From Dictyophora rubrovolvata (Eukaryota > Basidiomycota > Agaricomycetes > Phallales > Phallaceae), in assembly GCA_029959195.1 (NCBI GenBank), contig CP114117.1, positions 992,001 through 1,056,000 on the forward strand: a stretch of DNA of 64,000 nucleotides, written 5' to 3'. Numbering within the stretch: the first letter of the stretch is position 1; every line of letters begins with the position of its first letter. A program made the translations under genes and the position numbers. The notes under the pieces were generated by a model. It did not search any database. It was not told where the DNA came from and was given only the letters and a program-made list of their open reading frames with translations. Positions 41,869-55,302 of this stretch are shown piece by piece.

Positions 41869-43152
41869 ATGTCGAGATCCTATGACAGAGGTGCGTTAGT
41901 GAACTAGAAAGACACAAATTATATTCTGAAGCGCGTTGTTTAGCTCTTACCGTATTCTCACCTGATGGACATCTCTTTCAGGCAAGCGAACAGTTGGGCC
42001 ACATGTTCAGTTGTGTTTATTTACATTTTCTCTTAATCAAAAGGTGGAATATGCCTCTGAAGCTGTAAGAAAAGGGACATGTGCAGTGAGGCTTCATTGA
42101 ACTTATAAAGTTGCTAAATTCTGACTGATAATATAATACCAAGGTCGGTGTCCGTGGCAAAGATGTCGTCGTACTAGGAGTAGAGAAGAAGTCTGTCTTA
42201 CAACTGCAAGATCCCCGGACGGTCCGCAAGGTTGCAATGTTAGATGATCACATTTGTTTAGCATTTGCCGGTTCGTCAATTTGTTTTTGAAAACTTCGGT
42301 ACTAATGTATTTTTTGATTTGTATGCTAGGCTTGACGGCGGATGGACGTGTATTAATTGACAAGGCGCGAGTTGAATGCCAGAGCTACCGGCTGACTGTG
42401 GAAGATCCTGTCTCCGTTGAATATATCACGCGATATATTGCGGGGATTCAGCAGGTATGCTAACTCTCTACCCACTTCTTGGTGACACGTTAACGTGCCG
42501 GACGCAGCGTTATACACAATCCGGTGGTGTTAGACCGTTTGGCATTTCAACTCTTATCGTTGGGTTCGATCCGCAAGATACTCGACCTCGCTTATACCAG
42601 ACCGAACCCAGTGGCATTTATAGTTCATGGAAGGTCTGTGGTCGTTCTGATAATTGGCGTGTAATAATGCTTATTGCCTCCTCAAAGGCTAATGCCATAG
42701 GTCGTTCATCCAAAACAGTAAGGGAATTCTTGGAGAAAAATCATAAAGACGATATGTCGCGAGATGAAGCGATTAAACTCACTATCAAAAGCTTACTCGA
42801 GGTTGTGCAAACGGGTGCTAAAAACATTGAGATTAGTATCATGGAAGAATTTGGTAAAGTTACTGTAGGTTTTTCTCTTGTGAGCTGCCCTTCGTTACGA
42901 CTTATACCCGACTAGAGCCTCGATCTCCCTCAGATTGAGGCAATCGTCCTTGAAATCGAAAGGGAGAAAGAACAAGGTTTGTTCTTATGAAGCTCACCGC
43001 TTTTTCTCGACTCAATACTTTGATAATGTTTAGAGGCCGAAAGAAAACGATCAAGGCTAGCTGCCACGGCAGCTGGACAAGCTGCTATGACAGCAAGAGC
43101 AAGTACAACTGGAGGCGGAGCAGCTCCCGGTTCAAGTTCCGGAGTGCAATAG
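41869..43152 (+). CDS. PRE6: 20S proteasome alpha-4 subunit (PSMA7/Pre6)
   Basis: Alpha subunits form the outer rings and gate of the 20S core. The start [20 protein letters not shown] carries the alpha-subunit signature, then [75 protein letters not shown] and [20 protein letters not shown]. No N-terminal catalytic Thr is expected. The signature fits the Pre6/PSMA7 branch ([20 protein letters not shown]). The C-terminal tail after [10 protein letters not shown] is Ala/Gly/Ser-rich and ends GSSSGVQ, a little longer than in yeast. Introns are short and several lie in the 5' half. Confidence 0.95.
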
Positions 43153-43329
43153 TCTTCAGTTTATTTGTATTCATCACATTGTATAATCGTGGTATTCACC
43201 CCTTATTCATCTGCTATATCTCAGTTAAGAAGAAACAAGTAACAAAGCCTGTTAAACGCTGAACGTATGTACACGCACGCGTCTCTAATGACCCCTGTGA
43301 CCTTGACGTGTCCGTTACATCAGCAGACA

Positions 43330-46300
43330 ATGACTGCTTGTGCACCAAATACTATGAGCATAGTTCTGTCTCCTAGACATCTCATAGAGAATGAAATTCT
43401 TTCCGTCACCTCAGTTATGAGGAAAAATGCACGATGGGCCTCGAGTTCGCGAATTCGATCCACACGAGACGCTACTCTGGCCAGTACCATGGGATTGCGC
43501 AAAGGACATTCATTTAATTCAGGGAGGGGCAAAGAGCCAGAAGATGTAGATCTAATGCTTGGCTTTGAGGGACTGAAGAAAGAAATTAGACTCGCTCAAG
43601 GTGAGCCAAAAACTCCAGCTTGATTCCCACCGACACTCAAATATTGGCTAGACTTTTCAACATTACCTCTTACAACGATACTTGCGCCGTTCCTTGCCTT
43701 GATACGTTCTCCGTTGTCTAACGCACCTATAACGTCAGCTGCGCTAAATTCGCTGCATTCCTTCTTTGTTTCTGGGATTATTCAGCCCTCCTCCATCGAT
43801 GTCGGCCTAGCTCTTTCCGCATTCAGCAATACAGTGTCTAATTGCAAGTTCGAAAATGATGAGTCCTCAGGAGATGATGTTGTTCTATTCCGAATAGTGT
43901 CAGTTATCAAAGAGTGTATGTGCGGCTGCGTGGGTTATATTCTGGGTGATGTCGAAGTCTGCGAGATGCTAGAGACGGTATTGACCATCTCATGTCAACT
44001 ACGATTGAGTGGTAAGTGGGTCTGATGTGCTTGGACTTTATTGTAAGAGATTTCTTTTAGATGTTTTGCGAAGGTCGGCAGAGCTTCATATGCACTCCCT
44101 TGTGCGAACTGTATTTGGACGTTTAAAAGAAATAAATCCCGAAGTGGAAGAAAACAAACTGCGGGCACCTCAAGGTGAAGGCTCGTCACTTGAAGTCAAA
44201 ATGAACGTCGAACCACCCCAAAATTCGCATGACGATTCGTTGGCCCCGAGTGCCTCTGGAGAGCAACATATATCAAACGAACAGGTACCTTCGCCCGATC
44301 CAACTCGTAGGTTTTTGTTTAATGCATTGATTTACTTTAATGTATCATAATAGCCCCTCAACCTTACGGGTTGCCTTCTATTTTGGAGCTCCTAAGGGTT
44401 TTGACCAACTTACTCAACCCAGCAAGCCAGCAACACACAGATGCTACACGAATTACGTCCCTTCGGATTCTATCTACTGCGCTTGAAGTATCCGGGACCT
44501 ATTTTGAATTTTTTCCGTCGCTTTCAGAAATCCTATTTGACAATGGTTGCAAATACTTATTTCAGCTCGCTCGTTCAGAACACCCCACTATATTATATCT
44601 ATCCCTTCGTGTTATCTCTACATTATTTAATACCCTTCGACCATTATTAAAATCACAGCAAGAACTTTTCCTTGTCTTTATCATGGATCGCCTGGCACCG
44701 CCGTCAGGACAATCACAACATCAATCCTCGGAACTGAAGGGACTTTCAAGCCCAGTATCGTCTGGCCCGATGGATGTAGAAAAGGAGCTGGGATCCTCCC
44801 CCTCTGTTTCTCGTTCTACTATACCCCCTGCGAAAGGAGAAATCCGAGAATTGCTGCTGGAAATGCTCGGAACGTTTGCCAGTTCCCCGAGTTTTATGGT
44901 GGATCTGTGGACCAATTATGACTGTGACCCTCATTGTGAAGACCTTTTCGAAAGGCTGATCATGTTCCTAACCAAAGTAAGCTTGAGAAATACTTGTATC
45001 CGATATTTGTAATTTTGTTTCCTTTTAGGGCGTCCTAAGTTCGCATACAGTAGTACCTGGTATTGATCGTCAGCAACAGTCAGCTCAACTTCTATGCCTC
45101 GAACTCCTCTTATCGTTTATCAATCATATGGCCATCAGAAATGAGCAGGTGTGCTTTCAACATTTCTTTGAGCTTTTCTTTCACAGCTTCTGAGATACTC
45201 TACTAGCCGGCAATGGAATGGCCCTCTGTAAGCTTCTTGCACTGGAAGACGAGATTGACTTAGTTATTAACGTTGAGGAAATACAGGGTGCCATTTCCTC
45301 AGAAATCCTTAAACAACAAAAATCCCGAAAAAAGTTGTTGCTTGCCGGAGCCTCTCAGTTTAATCAAAAACCCAAAGACGGCATACAGTACTTCTTGGAC
45401 AACGGATTCGTTTCTAAAACCGAAGACTCCGGGCCAAATATAGTAGAATTAGCCGTATTTTTGAGGAAGTGCCCACGAATAGATAAAAGATTGCTTGGCG
45501 ATTATATTTCAAAGCCAAACAACCTCGATTTGTTGGATGCATTCATCGGTCAGTTTGATTTCAAAAAGGTGAGATTTTGATATGCAGTTTAATGGTTGCT
45601 TACTCATAGACTGGTCTATTATAGAAATCTATTGATGAAGCCATGCGAGACCTCTTGGAGTCATTCCGCCTCCCAGGCGAAGCTTTTCAGATTTCTCGGA
45701 TTACTGAGACGTTCGCGAAGCATTTCTTCGCTGCTTCCCCAGGCAAGTTGTTCTAATGAATATTCGTGGGCTTGCATCAAACCCACCACACAGCGGGCAT
45801 TAACTCCGAAGATGCTGTTTATGTTCTGGCTTATTCGGTAATTCTGCTAAATACAGATTTACATAATCCGCAAGTTAGGGTGAGTTAGACAGAAACGCTT
45901 TGTTTTTGTGTAAAGCCAATATCTAGCCAGAAACGGATGACATTGGATGACTATCGTAATAATCTTCGCGGCGTGAACGCAGGCTCGGACTTCAGCTCCG
46001 CTTACTTGGTTTGTCACTAAATATGTTTATATAGCTTTTGTGACTGGTGCATAGGAAACAGTATATGATGGTATACGCAAACACGAGATTGTTATGCCAG
46101 AAGAGCACACTGGACAGGTAGGCTTCGAACATGCATGGAAAGAATTATTGCAAAGAACCGGCACCGCAGGTAAATATTTTCATGTCACCTTGCCTGTCGT
46201 TAACAGTTTGCTTTCCGCGAAGGTCGGTTTACCGTATGCAATACCTCCGCTTTTGATAAAGACATGTTTTCATTGGTCTGGAGACATGTTGCAAATGCTA

Positions 46301-48722
46301 TCTCATTTGCTTTCACCACCTTCGACGATGATTATATTGTGCAAAGTGCAATCGCAGCTTTCCGACAGTGCGCCACCTTGGCTGGTATTTTTCAACTACC
46401 GGACGTATTCGATTATATAGTGCAGTCTTTATCACGAGTTACATCTCTATTGATTGAACCAAGTTATATTGGTATTTTCAATCATCCAGTTTTACAAGTC
46501 GAGGGACGCGAAATCACTGTCTCTTCTTTGTCTATAAGATTTGGCAATGATATTAAGGCACAATTGGCTGCCGTCGTTCTTTTCACTATCGTCAATGGTA
46601 ACGAGAATGCTGTCAGAAGTGGTTGGACCCAGGTAGCATTTAAACCTGCAGACAGGCTTGTCAACTGACGCATCCATCAGATATTTGAGATGTTTGAAAC
46701 ACTCTTCCTACATTCCTTGCTACCTTCACGAATGTTACAAATGGAAGATTTTCTTGGTGGTGTAACTATGATTCCACTCCAAGGAAGTCAGCCATCACCA
46801 CTGCCTACCACTCGCGATGGCGGTTTATTATCCGCTCTGTCGTCTTATCTTCTGGCTCCCAGAGCTTATTCAGAATCTTCAATACCAGAAGTAAGCGATA
46901 ACCAAATCGAAAGTACTTTATGTACAATCGACTGCATAACAGCATGCAGGCTAGACGAACTTTACGGGCAAATCGCGTAAGTGGGTTTTCTATTAGAAGA
47001 ATTACTCCACTAACCGCTCAAAAGTCAGCTGAAACTAGAGAGCTTGCTTTCAGCGTTACGAGCTCTCGATTCACTAGCTGAGCGTCGAAATGCCGACTTG
47101 ATGACTTACGTGAAAGCGGATGGTCCTGAGAATGCTATACTAGATGCACCGTTACCCTATGACCCTGCCACTGTTTTCCTGTTGGAAATCATGGTTAGCA
47201 TAGGCTGTCAGACTCCACAGTATATAGAAGAAGTTTGGCACGTGTTGTTATACTTTATCAGACTAAAACCTCAATACTAAGAATCCCATTCAGGCCAGTT
47301 ATATTTGGAAATATCTCATCTTTAATCTCTACTGCAACGAATCATAGCCCTCTTCTCATTGAAAGAGCGATTGTGGGTCTACTTCGCTTATGTCTGATAT
47401 CGGCAGATAAGGTTACTCCACATTTTCTCTCTCACGTATTTTGACCGACTTGAAATCATAGCCATCTATGCGGGACCAGGTTTTTATTGCGATGGACACA
47501 TTAGGTGGCCTCCCTACGCGAGTATTCAATCAGGTAGCAGAACAAATTATATCGGGCGTAACTGTCATTGTCGAACGACATATTCAAATAATTAAGTTAG
47601 TCCATTGAATTTTTTTGTCTACCATCACTGCTAAAGGTGCATTAAAGGTCGCAAACGGAATGGTCTCTTGTCTTTTCTCTTTTGCGAAAGACCGTCTCCC
47701 ATCCCGAAGCAAGCAAACTCTCGTTTGGACTGATCGTCAAATTATTATCCGGCGAATTGAAATGTACTGTTACAGCCGACAATTTTTTGGGCCTTTCAAC
47801 ATTACTGGACGACTTCGCCTCTGCCCCTGGGAATGCTGTCGAAAAACAACAACACAAAAATAAACATACTGGTGCTGCAATGTAAATGCCATCTATTAAT
47901 GTCTAAATTATGCTTATTCGTGAATTATTTTCAGGAAACCCCTCATTGAGAGAAGTCTTAAGGCCGTCGATATGTTGGCTAGTTTAAAAACGTCTATACC
48001 ACCCCTGGTCAGTTCTGGATCTGTTTCGCCAAAACACGGTGAGAATTTAAACTGGAGATTGACAATCCATCTGACATCACGTAGCTTGGAAAAATTTAAC
48101 ATTACCCCTGCTTGTAACACTATCGCATCTCTCAACCAGCTCAAATCGTGACATTCGTCATAGCTCAGCATCTCATCTACAGAGAATCCTTCTGGGTCAA
48201 TATGTCACTACAGACGACACTGACCATGGTCAGATTGACGAGATATTTAATCGGGTCGTCTTCCCACTTTTGGATGATTTACTGAAAGTCGATGTTTTCC
48301 GTCGCGACCCTCAGGGAATGCCGGAAACGCGTTTGAGAGCCTCCGCACTACTGTGTAAAGTTTTCCTACACTTTGAGACCAAGATATCTCAAAGTCCGGC
48401 TGATATAACCATTCTTTGGATTCAAATTTTGGACCTCTTAGATAGGTTGATGAATATCGACAAACAGGATCAGCTTGTAAGTCGTATGTCCCGGTTTCTT
48501 TACGTTCTCAAATAATTGTTCCAGTACGAGGCTATTCCGGAGTCGCTAAAGAATATAATACTCGTTCTTAATGCTTCTGAAATTTTACTACCACCGAGCG
48601 AACCTGATCTTCGTCAGGATCAGCAGAAAGCCTTATGGGCGAGGACACAGGAACGCATCGATAGATTCATACCCGGATTCTTACAGGAAGTAATACCGTC
48701 ACTAAGTGCGCAGACCAAATAA
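43330..48722 (+). CDS. GEA2: Sec7-domain Arf guanine exchange factor, Gea/GBF1 type
   Basis: Gea/GBF1 proteins load Arf1 with GTP at the early Golgi, starting COPI coat assembly. The N-terminal DCB region reads LIENEILSVTSVMRKNARW, then LTLLSPFLAVIRSPLSNAP; the HUS region lies around QLLCLELLLSFINHMA. The Sec7 domain (about 45300-46130) has GIQYFLDNGF, the glutamate finger FRLPGEAFQI, EDAVYVLAYSVILLNTDLHN and KRMTLDDYRNNLRG. Downstream are several HEAT-like HDS regions to the end at 48722. One intron inside Sec7 (45743-45793) begins with GC instead of GT, in the usual AG/GCAAGT context, and restores SPAGINSEDAVY. Two earlier in-frame ATGs (43267 and others) are possible starts. Whether it is closer to Gea1 or Gea2 cannot be said. 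Confidence 0.93.
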
Positions 48723-48741
48723 ATAGATAGATAGATAGATA
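48723..48741 (+). repeat. (ATAG)n microsatellite
   Basis: Four perfect ATAG units plus a partial one start directly after the Gea/GBF1 stop codon (48720-48722), in the 3' untranslated part. Confidence 0.85.
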
Positions 48742-49030
48742 AATTATTATAATAGTATTACAAGACCTAATGAGAGTAAAATTACATTAAAAATTGAGAT
48801 TTTACATAAACAGTTCAGTTAACGAACAAATATTCAATCCAAATCGGCATCTGACCAATTTATATAAATTATACCGTTTTGTAACCATTGCATCTCCCTC
48901 CATGGAGTGTATAATATTTCAAGAGAAAGAGCGCCTTCAGGTTGCGGCGAACGATACGTTGAAAAATGCGAAAGCTATAACTTAGTTATGTAAAAAGAAG
49001 TGGAGTTGAGAAATTCTATTTATGCAGGCG
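48742..49030. other. Convergent 3' region
   Basis: About 290 AT-rich bases between the stops of two convergent genes (Gea/GBF1 and the OPT transporter). It should hold both polyadenylation regions. No gene is seen. Confidence 0.55.
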
Positions 49031-52000
49031 CTATTGTTTTGTTGAGGGAGGGATGAGTGATGCGGAATTCCAATCTGCGGTTTTGGTAAAAACGGTGTTT
49101 CCGACCCAGTCCAAGGAGAAACCACCATGAGGAAGCTGGAGTGGAGATCAGAGAAATATGAGAAAAGTTGCAGAACATTGGACGCCTACTTGAAGGAAAA
49201 GAAATACAGCACAGATAGAGAGAACGGTGCCTACAGAACGTGGTTAAGTTTTTTGGCGGCTTGTTTTTAAAAGTGCATATATACCAGAATCCAATGCAGC
49301 GGATAAAATCTGTAAACCTATTAATTTGGTAAAGAATGGTAGAGATAAAAGAAGACGAACATAATTGAATTTTGACCACCATGAAAATCGCTGTGTCCTA
49401 ATAACGTATTGAAAAACGAATCCAACCGCGAACCAGGAGGAATAATTGATTCCAGTGGCTATTTAACAAATTGAATAAATTTGCATTGTCGCGCCTAAGA
49501 GCAAGACCGGAAAACATACCTGGTGGAATATATGTCGATCCGTTCAAGATAACAGGAATGTTGATTAATGGCAGCCGGGTGTCTGGATATCGTCGACGCC
49601 AGTACCACAGTGGTATAGGTGCAAAGAGACCAATGACTAGAGCATAAACTTCATTTCGGTATATTGACCTTTCTCCTAATTGTTTACCAGGTCCAATTAG
49701 GCCCCTGTCGTACGAGCATCAGGTTAGCATTCGACGTCCAACAAGGAATTTACGATAAATTAGATAACGGACCATATAACACTGGCGGTGTAATAGACCT
49801 AGGGAACGTGCAGATTAGTAAAACTTTACTAGAGGTAAAATAATTATGCTTTACATCACTACGAGGACACGTTAACAAATCCTTCTGCACAGGCGAACAA
49901 AGGTCTTGAATGTTGGTGAACATCCACTCTTTGACAGAGATCTGAACAAAACTGGCCACTACGGTTGAAATGACTTGGACTAATGATACTTAATGAGCCT
50001 AGAGCCTTGATTATTCAGGGTTGATAATACCTAAGAAACTAGCACGAGGTGGTGTTTTGACATAATGTCCAAGCTTGAGATTCTGTACGAAAGACAGGGC
50101 GCCTGCTAGGGTCTGAACAGAATATGCCTTGAAAATCTGGGACGAATAAACAACACGTTCAATGTTTAGGAAATAAACGACTCATTCACCATACTAAAAT
50201 GGACGGATATCTCAACCAATCAGCGATTACACGAAAAGTGATGGGTTTTACTTTACAACAGGACTTCCAGGAAATAGTACGCCAGGAATAACCTCCCCCG
50301 GAAAATTAAGGGAGACCTGTACTCACGAATTACCTATCACACGTAATGTTACAAATAAAGAAATAACTAACTGTTTGACCGGTTGTTGCATAAATAAACC
50401 CAGATGGAAGTAGATATATCATGGAAAGGGCTGTGCATAATGTTAATGCCCAGACTGGCATACCCGTTGGCCAAGCCTATGATAAAACGAAAAATCTTAA
50501 AACGGAAAACATTTCCGGACAATATGACACGTACTCGAACTGACACGACGCCAACACAAAAGAAGATTAAGAAACAAGCGGCATACCACATATTGGGAAC
50601 TGAAAAAGCGAATTGTTTTTCTTAAAGACTATTCTGAATTATCCAACAAAGAAGATACACACCCTCGGGATACCGCCTCATTAGCCGTGCATGTACGTCG
50701 TCTTCTTCCGCACTTCCTACGTTTCTAATGTTATCTAAAACCGATTTCCCATAGTACAAGACCGTATGTGTAAGAACGCAGGTTGACAGGGCAAAGGTGA
50801 TCAGATAGGCTATAGTATACGTAGCCGGGAGATACAGCGGTGAATATTGGGCGTACGCGTTGGCATTTAAAGTGTGTTCTGACGTGACGATTCGAGATAT
50901 GTTATACGGATGACCCATGATATCATAAGGAATGTTGGACGCCATGGGAAATCGTGCAAGGTTCCAAACGTTAGTATAATATAGGATGGGTGCTAAGATC
51001 TACAGCCGCGTGATTAGACAGTAATAAAAAAATTCTTGGACATATAATTACTCACCCAAAAGAAGATCACAAACCCCGTAGCAGTGTGGACTTGTGCCCA
51101 CCAAGGGATCATTAAAGGGCTCCCAATAAAACTAATCATACTCCAATCAAAAGTCAAAATGCCCATCCCAAGACCGGAGTGAACGCCAAATAATTGATTA
51201 ATAATGACATTGCCAGGAGCGATCCAACAGACGTAGCTGAACAAGGATAAAGCTTGGAACAAGAACCCCGGTAGGAAATAATAAAAGAAAGCGGCACATG
51301 TTGCGATTGTGTAAAACTTGTAGCGACATATAGTCGGGCTATACGCGTCTTCTTCGGCATGCAACGTGTTTAGTAAAGTGCAGACAACGAGGTTGGAAGG
51401 CCATATCATGCTGGCGGGCCATACAAGAAACCGTCGTACAAGACCCGCCAATCCAAAACCAATAAGTTGAGTAGCCAGTATCAGTGTTAAGTCGAAGCTG
51501 AAAGAAATTTATTATTGTATCAATAAAAGTGCGTTGAATAGACTATATACGAAATTGCATACCCGATGCCTAGTTTAACCTTATAAAATTGTTCCGCAAC
51601 TACAATTGCATTTAGGGAGTACGCGGGAGTAATGGACACGTTGGCCATCAAGTAAACGCACGCGTGCTAGAAGAAAGAAAAAACTCTCAGGTATATAGAA
51701 TCGACATGCCAGATTCAAAGGAGCGAACCTCCTTAATATTCCAAGGACCCGGATTGAAACTAAACTCTTCAGCTCCGCACCAACGACTGAACCAACTCGG
51801 AAGACGAAAAGCGGTTATGGGCACAGTGTAAGCAAGGAACTTTCCAACTGGATGAGCGATAAGAACAAGAACTAAAGGAACGATGGTTGGTGCGGGAAAA
51901 CGAAAGTTGAAAAAGGTGTTAAGGCCGGCTGAAATACAACAGAGTGTTAGACCTATGAGCCACATTCTGAAGGTCAAAACGGGCATTTCGGGGTCGTCAG

Positions 52001-52999
52001 TATTTGAGACAGAGGCGCGAACTTCGGGATACGGTGCTGATAAGGGTGTGGGGATCAAAAAAGTGGGTTTGAAAATAAATGAACGTGACTTACAATCGTC
52101 TAGTTTATTGAAACTACTTCGACGTCTAACGAGGTTTGAAGTGTTAAGAATATGAGATTAACGATCAGGTTTGCAGCCACGTACTTTAGCGACTCTTCAT
52201 CAAAACTGTCTGTCTCAAAATCAAACGAAGCAGCGCTATTCCTCGGGTTATCGTTCTCGTTTCTGTCATCATCAAGAATATCTCTCTGGGTTTTCCTTAA
52301 ATGTTTAACACCTTTATTAGTTTGAGAGGATTTATGGTCTTCCAAAGGAGATTGACGAGTTACAGATGAGTCATGAGCACGCGAAGTCTGAAGTGTTGAA
52401 CTTTGACAGTAAGAGTCCGAAGCGGAGTGGTGTATCGGGGGGAAAGGAGCGTCGGGACCATAAAAAAAAGCTGCTCTTGGCGGACTACCGGGATAGTCAA
52501 CGAGTGTTCGAAGGTCATAATCACGAAACCGGGCTAAGCCGAGATGATGATCCATACTGTCCTGAGGCACTAACGCAGCGGCGACGGGAACTTGCACAAC
52601 CCGGTCCTGTTCGATGATTCGTAGTTCCGCAGTGGTTGGTGGCTTGAACGCAAAAATGTGTTCTGTGTCATCCTCTACACGCTCGATAGCGTAAACGTCA
52701 GGACGCGTTCTATTCATAGGCTTGTTGTATCGGTCAGGCTGAGGATCGCAGTATCTTTTGCTGAAATCACTGTCATAGTTTTGCCGATCTCGGTTTTCAA
52801 AGTTTTCTCGTTGCTTTTGAGGATCGTCGGGCAAATAACGATCATGACCGATATGTCGATAGTCATCTTCTACAGAGAAACCAACAACACTGTCCGATGC
52901 GGATGGACGCGAAGTTATGAATTCACCCAAGGAAGGGCTGACAGAGTTGCATCTCGATGAACCAGGTGGTCTAGGGCCGCTGTTGGGGCAGGTGGGCAT
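49031..52999 (-). CDS. Oligopeptide transporter (OPT family) with long N-terminal tail
   Basis: OPT proteins import small peptides or peptide-metal complexes across the plasma membrane with protons. The core begins at DDSPYPEVRASVSNTDDPEM, the classic OPT entry motif, then MWLIGLTLCCISAGLNTFFN, FNPGPWNIKE, SITPAYSLNAIVVAEQFYK, FGLAGLVRRFLVWPASMIWP, CWIAPGNVIINQLFGVHSGL, AYSVQTLAGALSF and FVGFVFQYVIRTQ-type segments, ending WVGNTVFTKTADWNSASLIP in the last exons; about 14-16 membrane segments. Before the core lie about 270 polar residues starting MPTCPNSGPRPPGSSR, joined in frame through two introns. That tail is longer than usual and should be cytosolic. I use the ATG at 52999; a TTG in frame lies upstream. 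Confidence 0.92.
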
Positions 53000-53976
53000 A
53001 TTATTTTGAGAACCTGGCTCCCAAAGATTCTCGTCTGTCTGTCCGAGAATGCTTTTGGGAGGAAAGCAAACTCTAGGAGCACTAAGAAAAGGAAGGAAAA
53101 GAAAGGACTGAGAATCTTGCAAGCCCGCGGTTCGGTTCGGACGAGCTCTAACTGAGACACGTCAATGATCGAAGGGAGATCCAGAAAGAAGGGTGAAAGA
53201 TAAATAGGAGCTTCGGAAAACAATAAGTTAGGGCCACACGGAATTTGCAAGGTGCGGCAAATGGTGGTCTATGCTGGTTGCAGGCAAAGTGCAAACAAGA
53301 AGCATCCAGGTACTGCGCGGCATCTAACTCAATACCAGCCATGTCCGGGTTCAATAACGAATGACGAGAAAGGGAATCGGGGCAAAGAGATTTGACCCTG
53401 ATGAGGCTGTGATGTTAATCATTGCCCTGATGATGAAGAGATCGAAGTCGAGATTGGGAAGTATTACATGTTGACGTTGAGCTCACAAATGCACCGTTTG
53501 AAGTCAAATTACCAGAATCACATGTATCACATTGAAAGCACATGGGTTCAGCACCGTCCAAAGCTTTGTGGAAGGTGAAATGGGAAAGGATCCTGGCGGA
53601 AAAACACTCGGGCAACTTAAGATTTAGGTCTTAGATTCTCATGCCGAACAAGCCGAAATCATTCTTGGCATTGCGTTAAGCAAAGTCAGATTACGTAAGA
53701 AGGCAGCCGGCTAAATAGACTCTTAACTCTTTTTACAACAATCCGAGGCGTTAAATAACCTTTCCTGTACCATCCCGCTCAAAATGCAAAAACCCCTTTT
53801 CTTTGTAGAATAACTGAAGGCAAAAGCACAAATATCATTTGAGAAGAAAAAAAAAGAATATAGCTGCTCTAGGTATTCATTATAATTTACTTTGCCAGTG
53901 CCGACAGAGTTCTGAGTGCCGACTTTCTTAGGTCTTAGCCCCCCTACCTCACGTACAAGCATTAAGTTCGCCCGAA
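53000..53976. other. Intergenic, OPT promoter region
   Basis: 977 bases between the OPT start and the b561-like stop. Minus-strand frames at 53148-53354, 53415-53615 and 53723-54016 carry no recognisable motif; part of the last is the terminal exon of the b561-like gene read in another frame. Confidence 0.5.
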
Positions 53977-55133
53977 TCAGAAAAACTTCATCTTTGATAA
54001 TCGTACACGACTCCACAAGCCTAAGAGGATTAGCTATATATCATGATCAAAGTCAATATGCAAACGATATCTTGACGAATAAGGAGAAAAGCTCACAAGA
54101 GGAGAGATACCGTAGGTTAGTATAATGTTGAATGTTGATAGATTGTTTGTCGTCCAGTGAGACCAACCTCCCGCAATGGCCACGGTTAATAAAAAGAAGG
54201 GGAATAGTAAATATCCAGATAATCTGTGTAGGGCATGCCGATGAGTTTGTGTATAGGGGCGAGGGGCTACACTCATCCATACCGATGGTATTTCCAAACG
54301 CTCTTCGCTTTCATCCCACCGCCAAAAAGAGCACCTTGGTACCATACACTTCCGGCGCCCAAGAATAGTTGAAAAGCCTGGAAAGGTCGAAAATGGAAAG
54401 TGAAATCGTCATCATCATCATCATTACGCCGAAACAGGAAAGAGGGAGACTTGAACACAAACCATCCAGGCCATACTAATGATGCCGAATGTGCCATGCC
54501 AAGAGACGAAGTGAGGCTTTTCGTGAATATTCTTGTTCCAGATGATAATGAGCGTGCCAACTGCGATGCATGGAAAGGCAGAGCCGAGAATAATGAGTTG
54601 ATGTCTGTTCAACCCTGCCAGCTTGGTTCTCGGCTGTGATGTCGGTTGAAGCGTCAAAATGCCTGAGAGGAAAAAAGAGCCAAAGGCGATGAGTTGGAAT
54701 GCAGCAAATTCAGTGCAGTCTAGTACCGTAAGCGAATAGTCCTATTGCTAATGTCTGCAGAGGGGGGTGAAAGGCGAATAGTCCGAGTGACATTGGATCG
54801 TTCAAGAGAACCGCAAGCCATGTTGAAACGATCATGTACTAAGATATTAGAAGATATTGTCTATGAAACAGAAACCTAGTACTAGACTAGACGACATACG
54901 CCCGAGGGAATGGCTACAAGAGCAAGCCCGACAGAATCCCCGAGGCGTCCTTCAGGCTTTGAGACGTACATGTCGACGGTGTCACCAGCAGTGTATAGTT
55001 CGAGGGAAGAGTTATTTTGATGAGCAGTAGCGAGGCCCATTGCCGCGTGGGATGTGGTAGTGTCGACGTGGAGGTGGTCGGAGCCAGCGTCAAGTAGCAA
55101 TGGCTGTGTTTCTGACACCTGGGAATCAGCCAT
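53977..55133 (-). CDS. Cytochrome b561-domain membrane protein
   Basis: Cytochrome b561 proteins pass electrons across membranes through two hemes. After a polar N-terminal tail of about 80 residues (MADSQVSETQPLLLDAGSD) come six likely membrane segments with the four expected heme histidines: LFAFHPPLQTLAIGLFAYG, NRHQLIILGSAFPCIAVG with PHFVSWHGTFGIISMAW, and VWKYHRLSGYLLFPFFLLTV. No DOMON domain is fused, so it resembles the CYB561D2 branch. The last exon, after an acceptor ending TATATAG, gives LLILLGLWSRVRLSKMKFF and a TGA at 53977. The alternative acceptor a few bases on would give a shorter and less typical end. Electron donor and acceptor are unknown. Confidence 0.85.
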
Positions 55134-55302
55134 TTCGCGACACTATTCACCTTGAAATTCACGCGTCTGGGTTGGTCGAGACAAGGGAAACACATGACCA
55201 ATCTTTTTTATATATACTCGGGAGAGAGAGACGGGGATAGAGAGGCCTTATGGATCTTGATTATCTTATCGGATAAGGAATACATGCTATTTACAGTTAC
55301 AG
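55134..55302. other. Short intergenic spacer
   Basis: 169 bases between the ADE12 stop and the b561-like start; a short GTTACA tandem run lies just before the ADE12 stop codon, near 55291-55305. No gene is seen. Confidence 0.5.

Noticed and set aside
53723-54016. 97-codon minus-strand frame as a separate gene
   Set aside because: It overlaps the terminal exon of the cytochrome b561-like gene, whose own frame ends at 53977.
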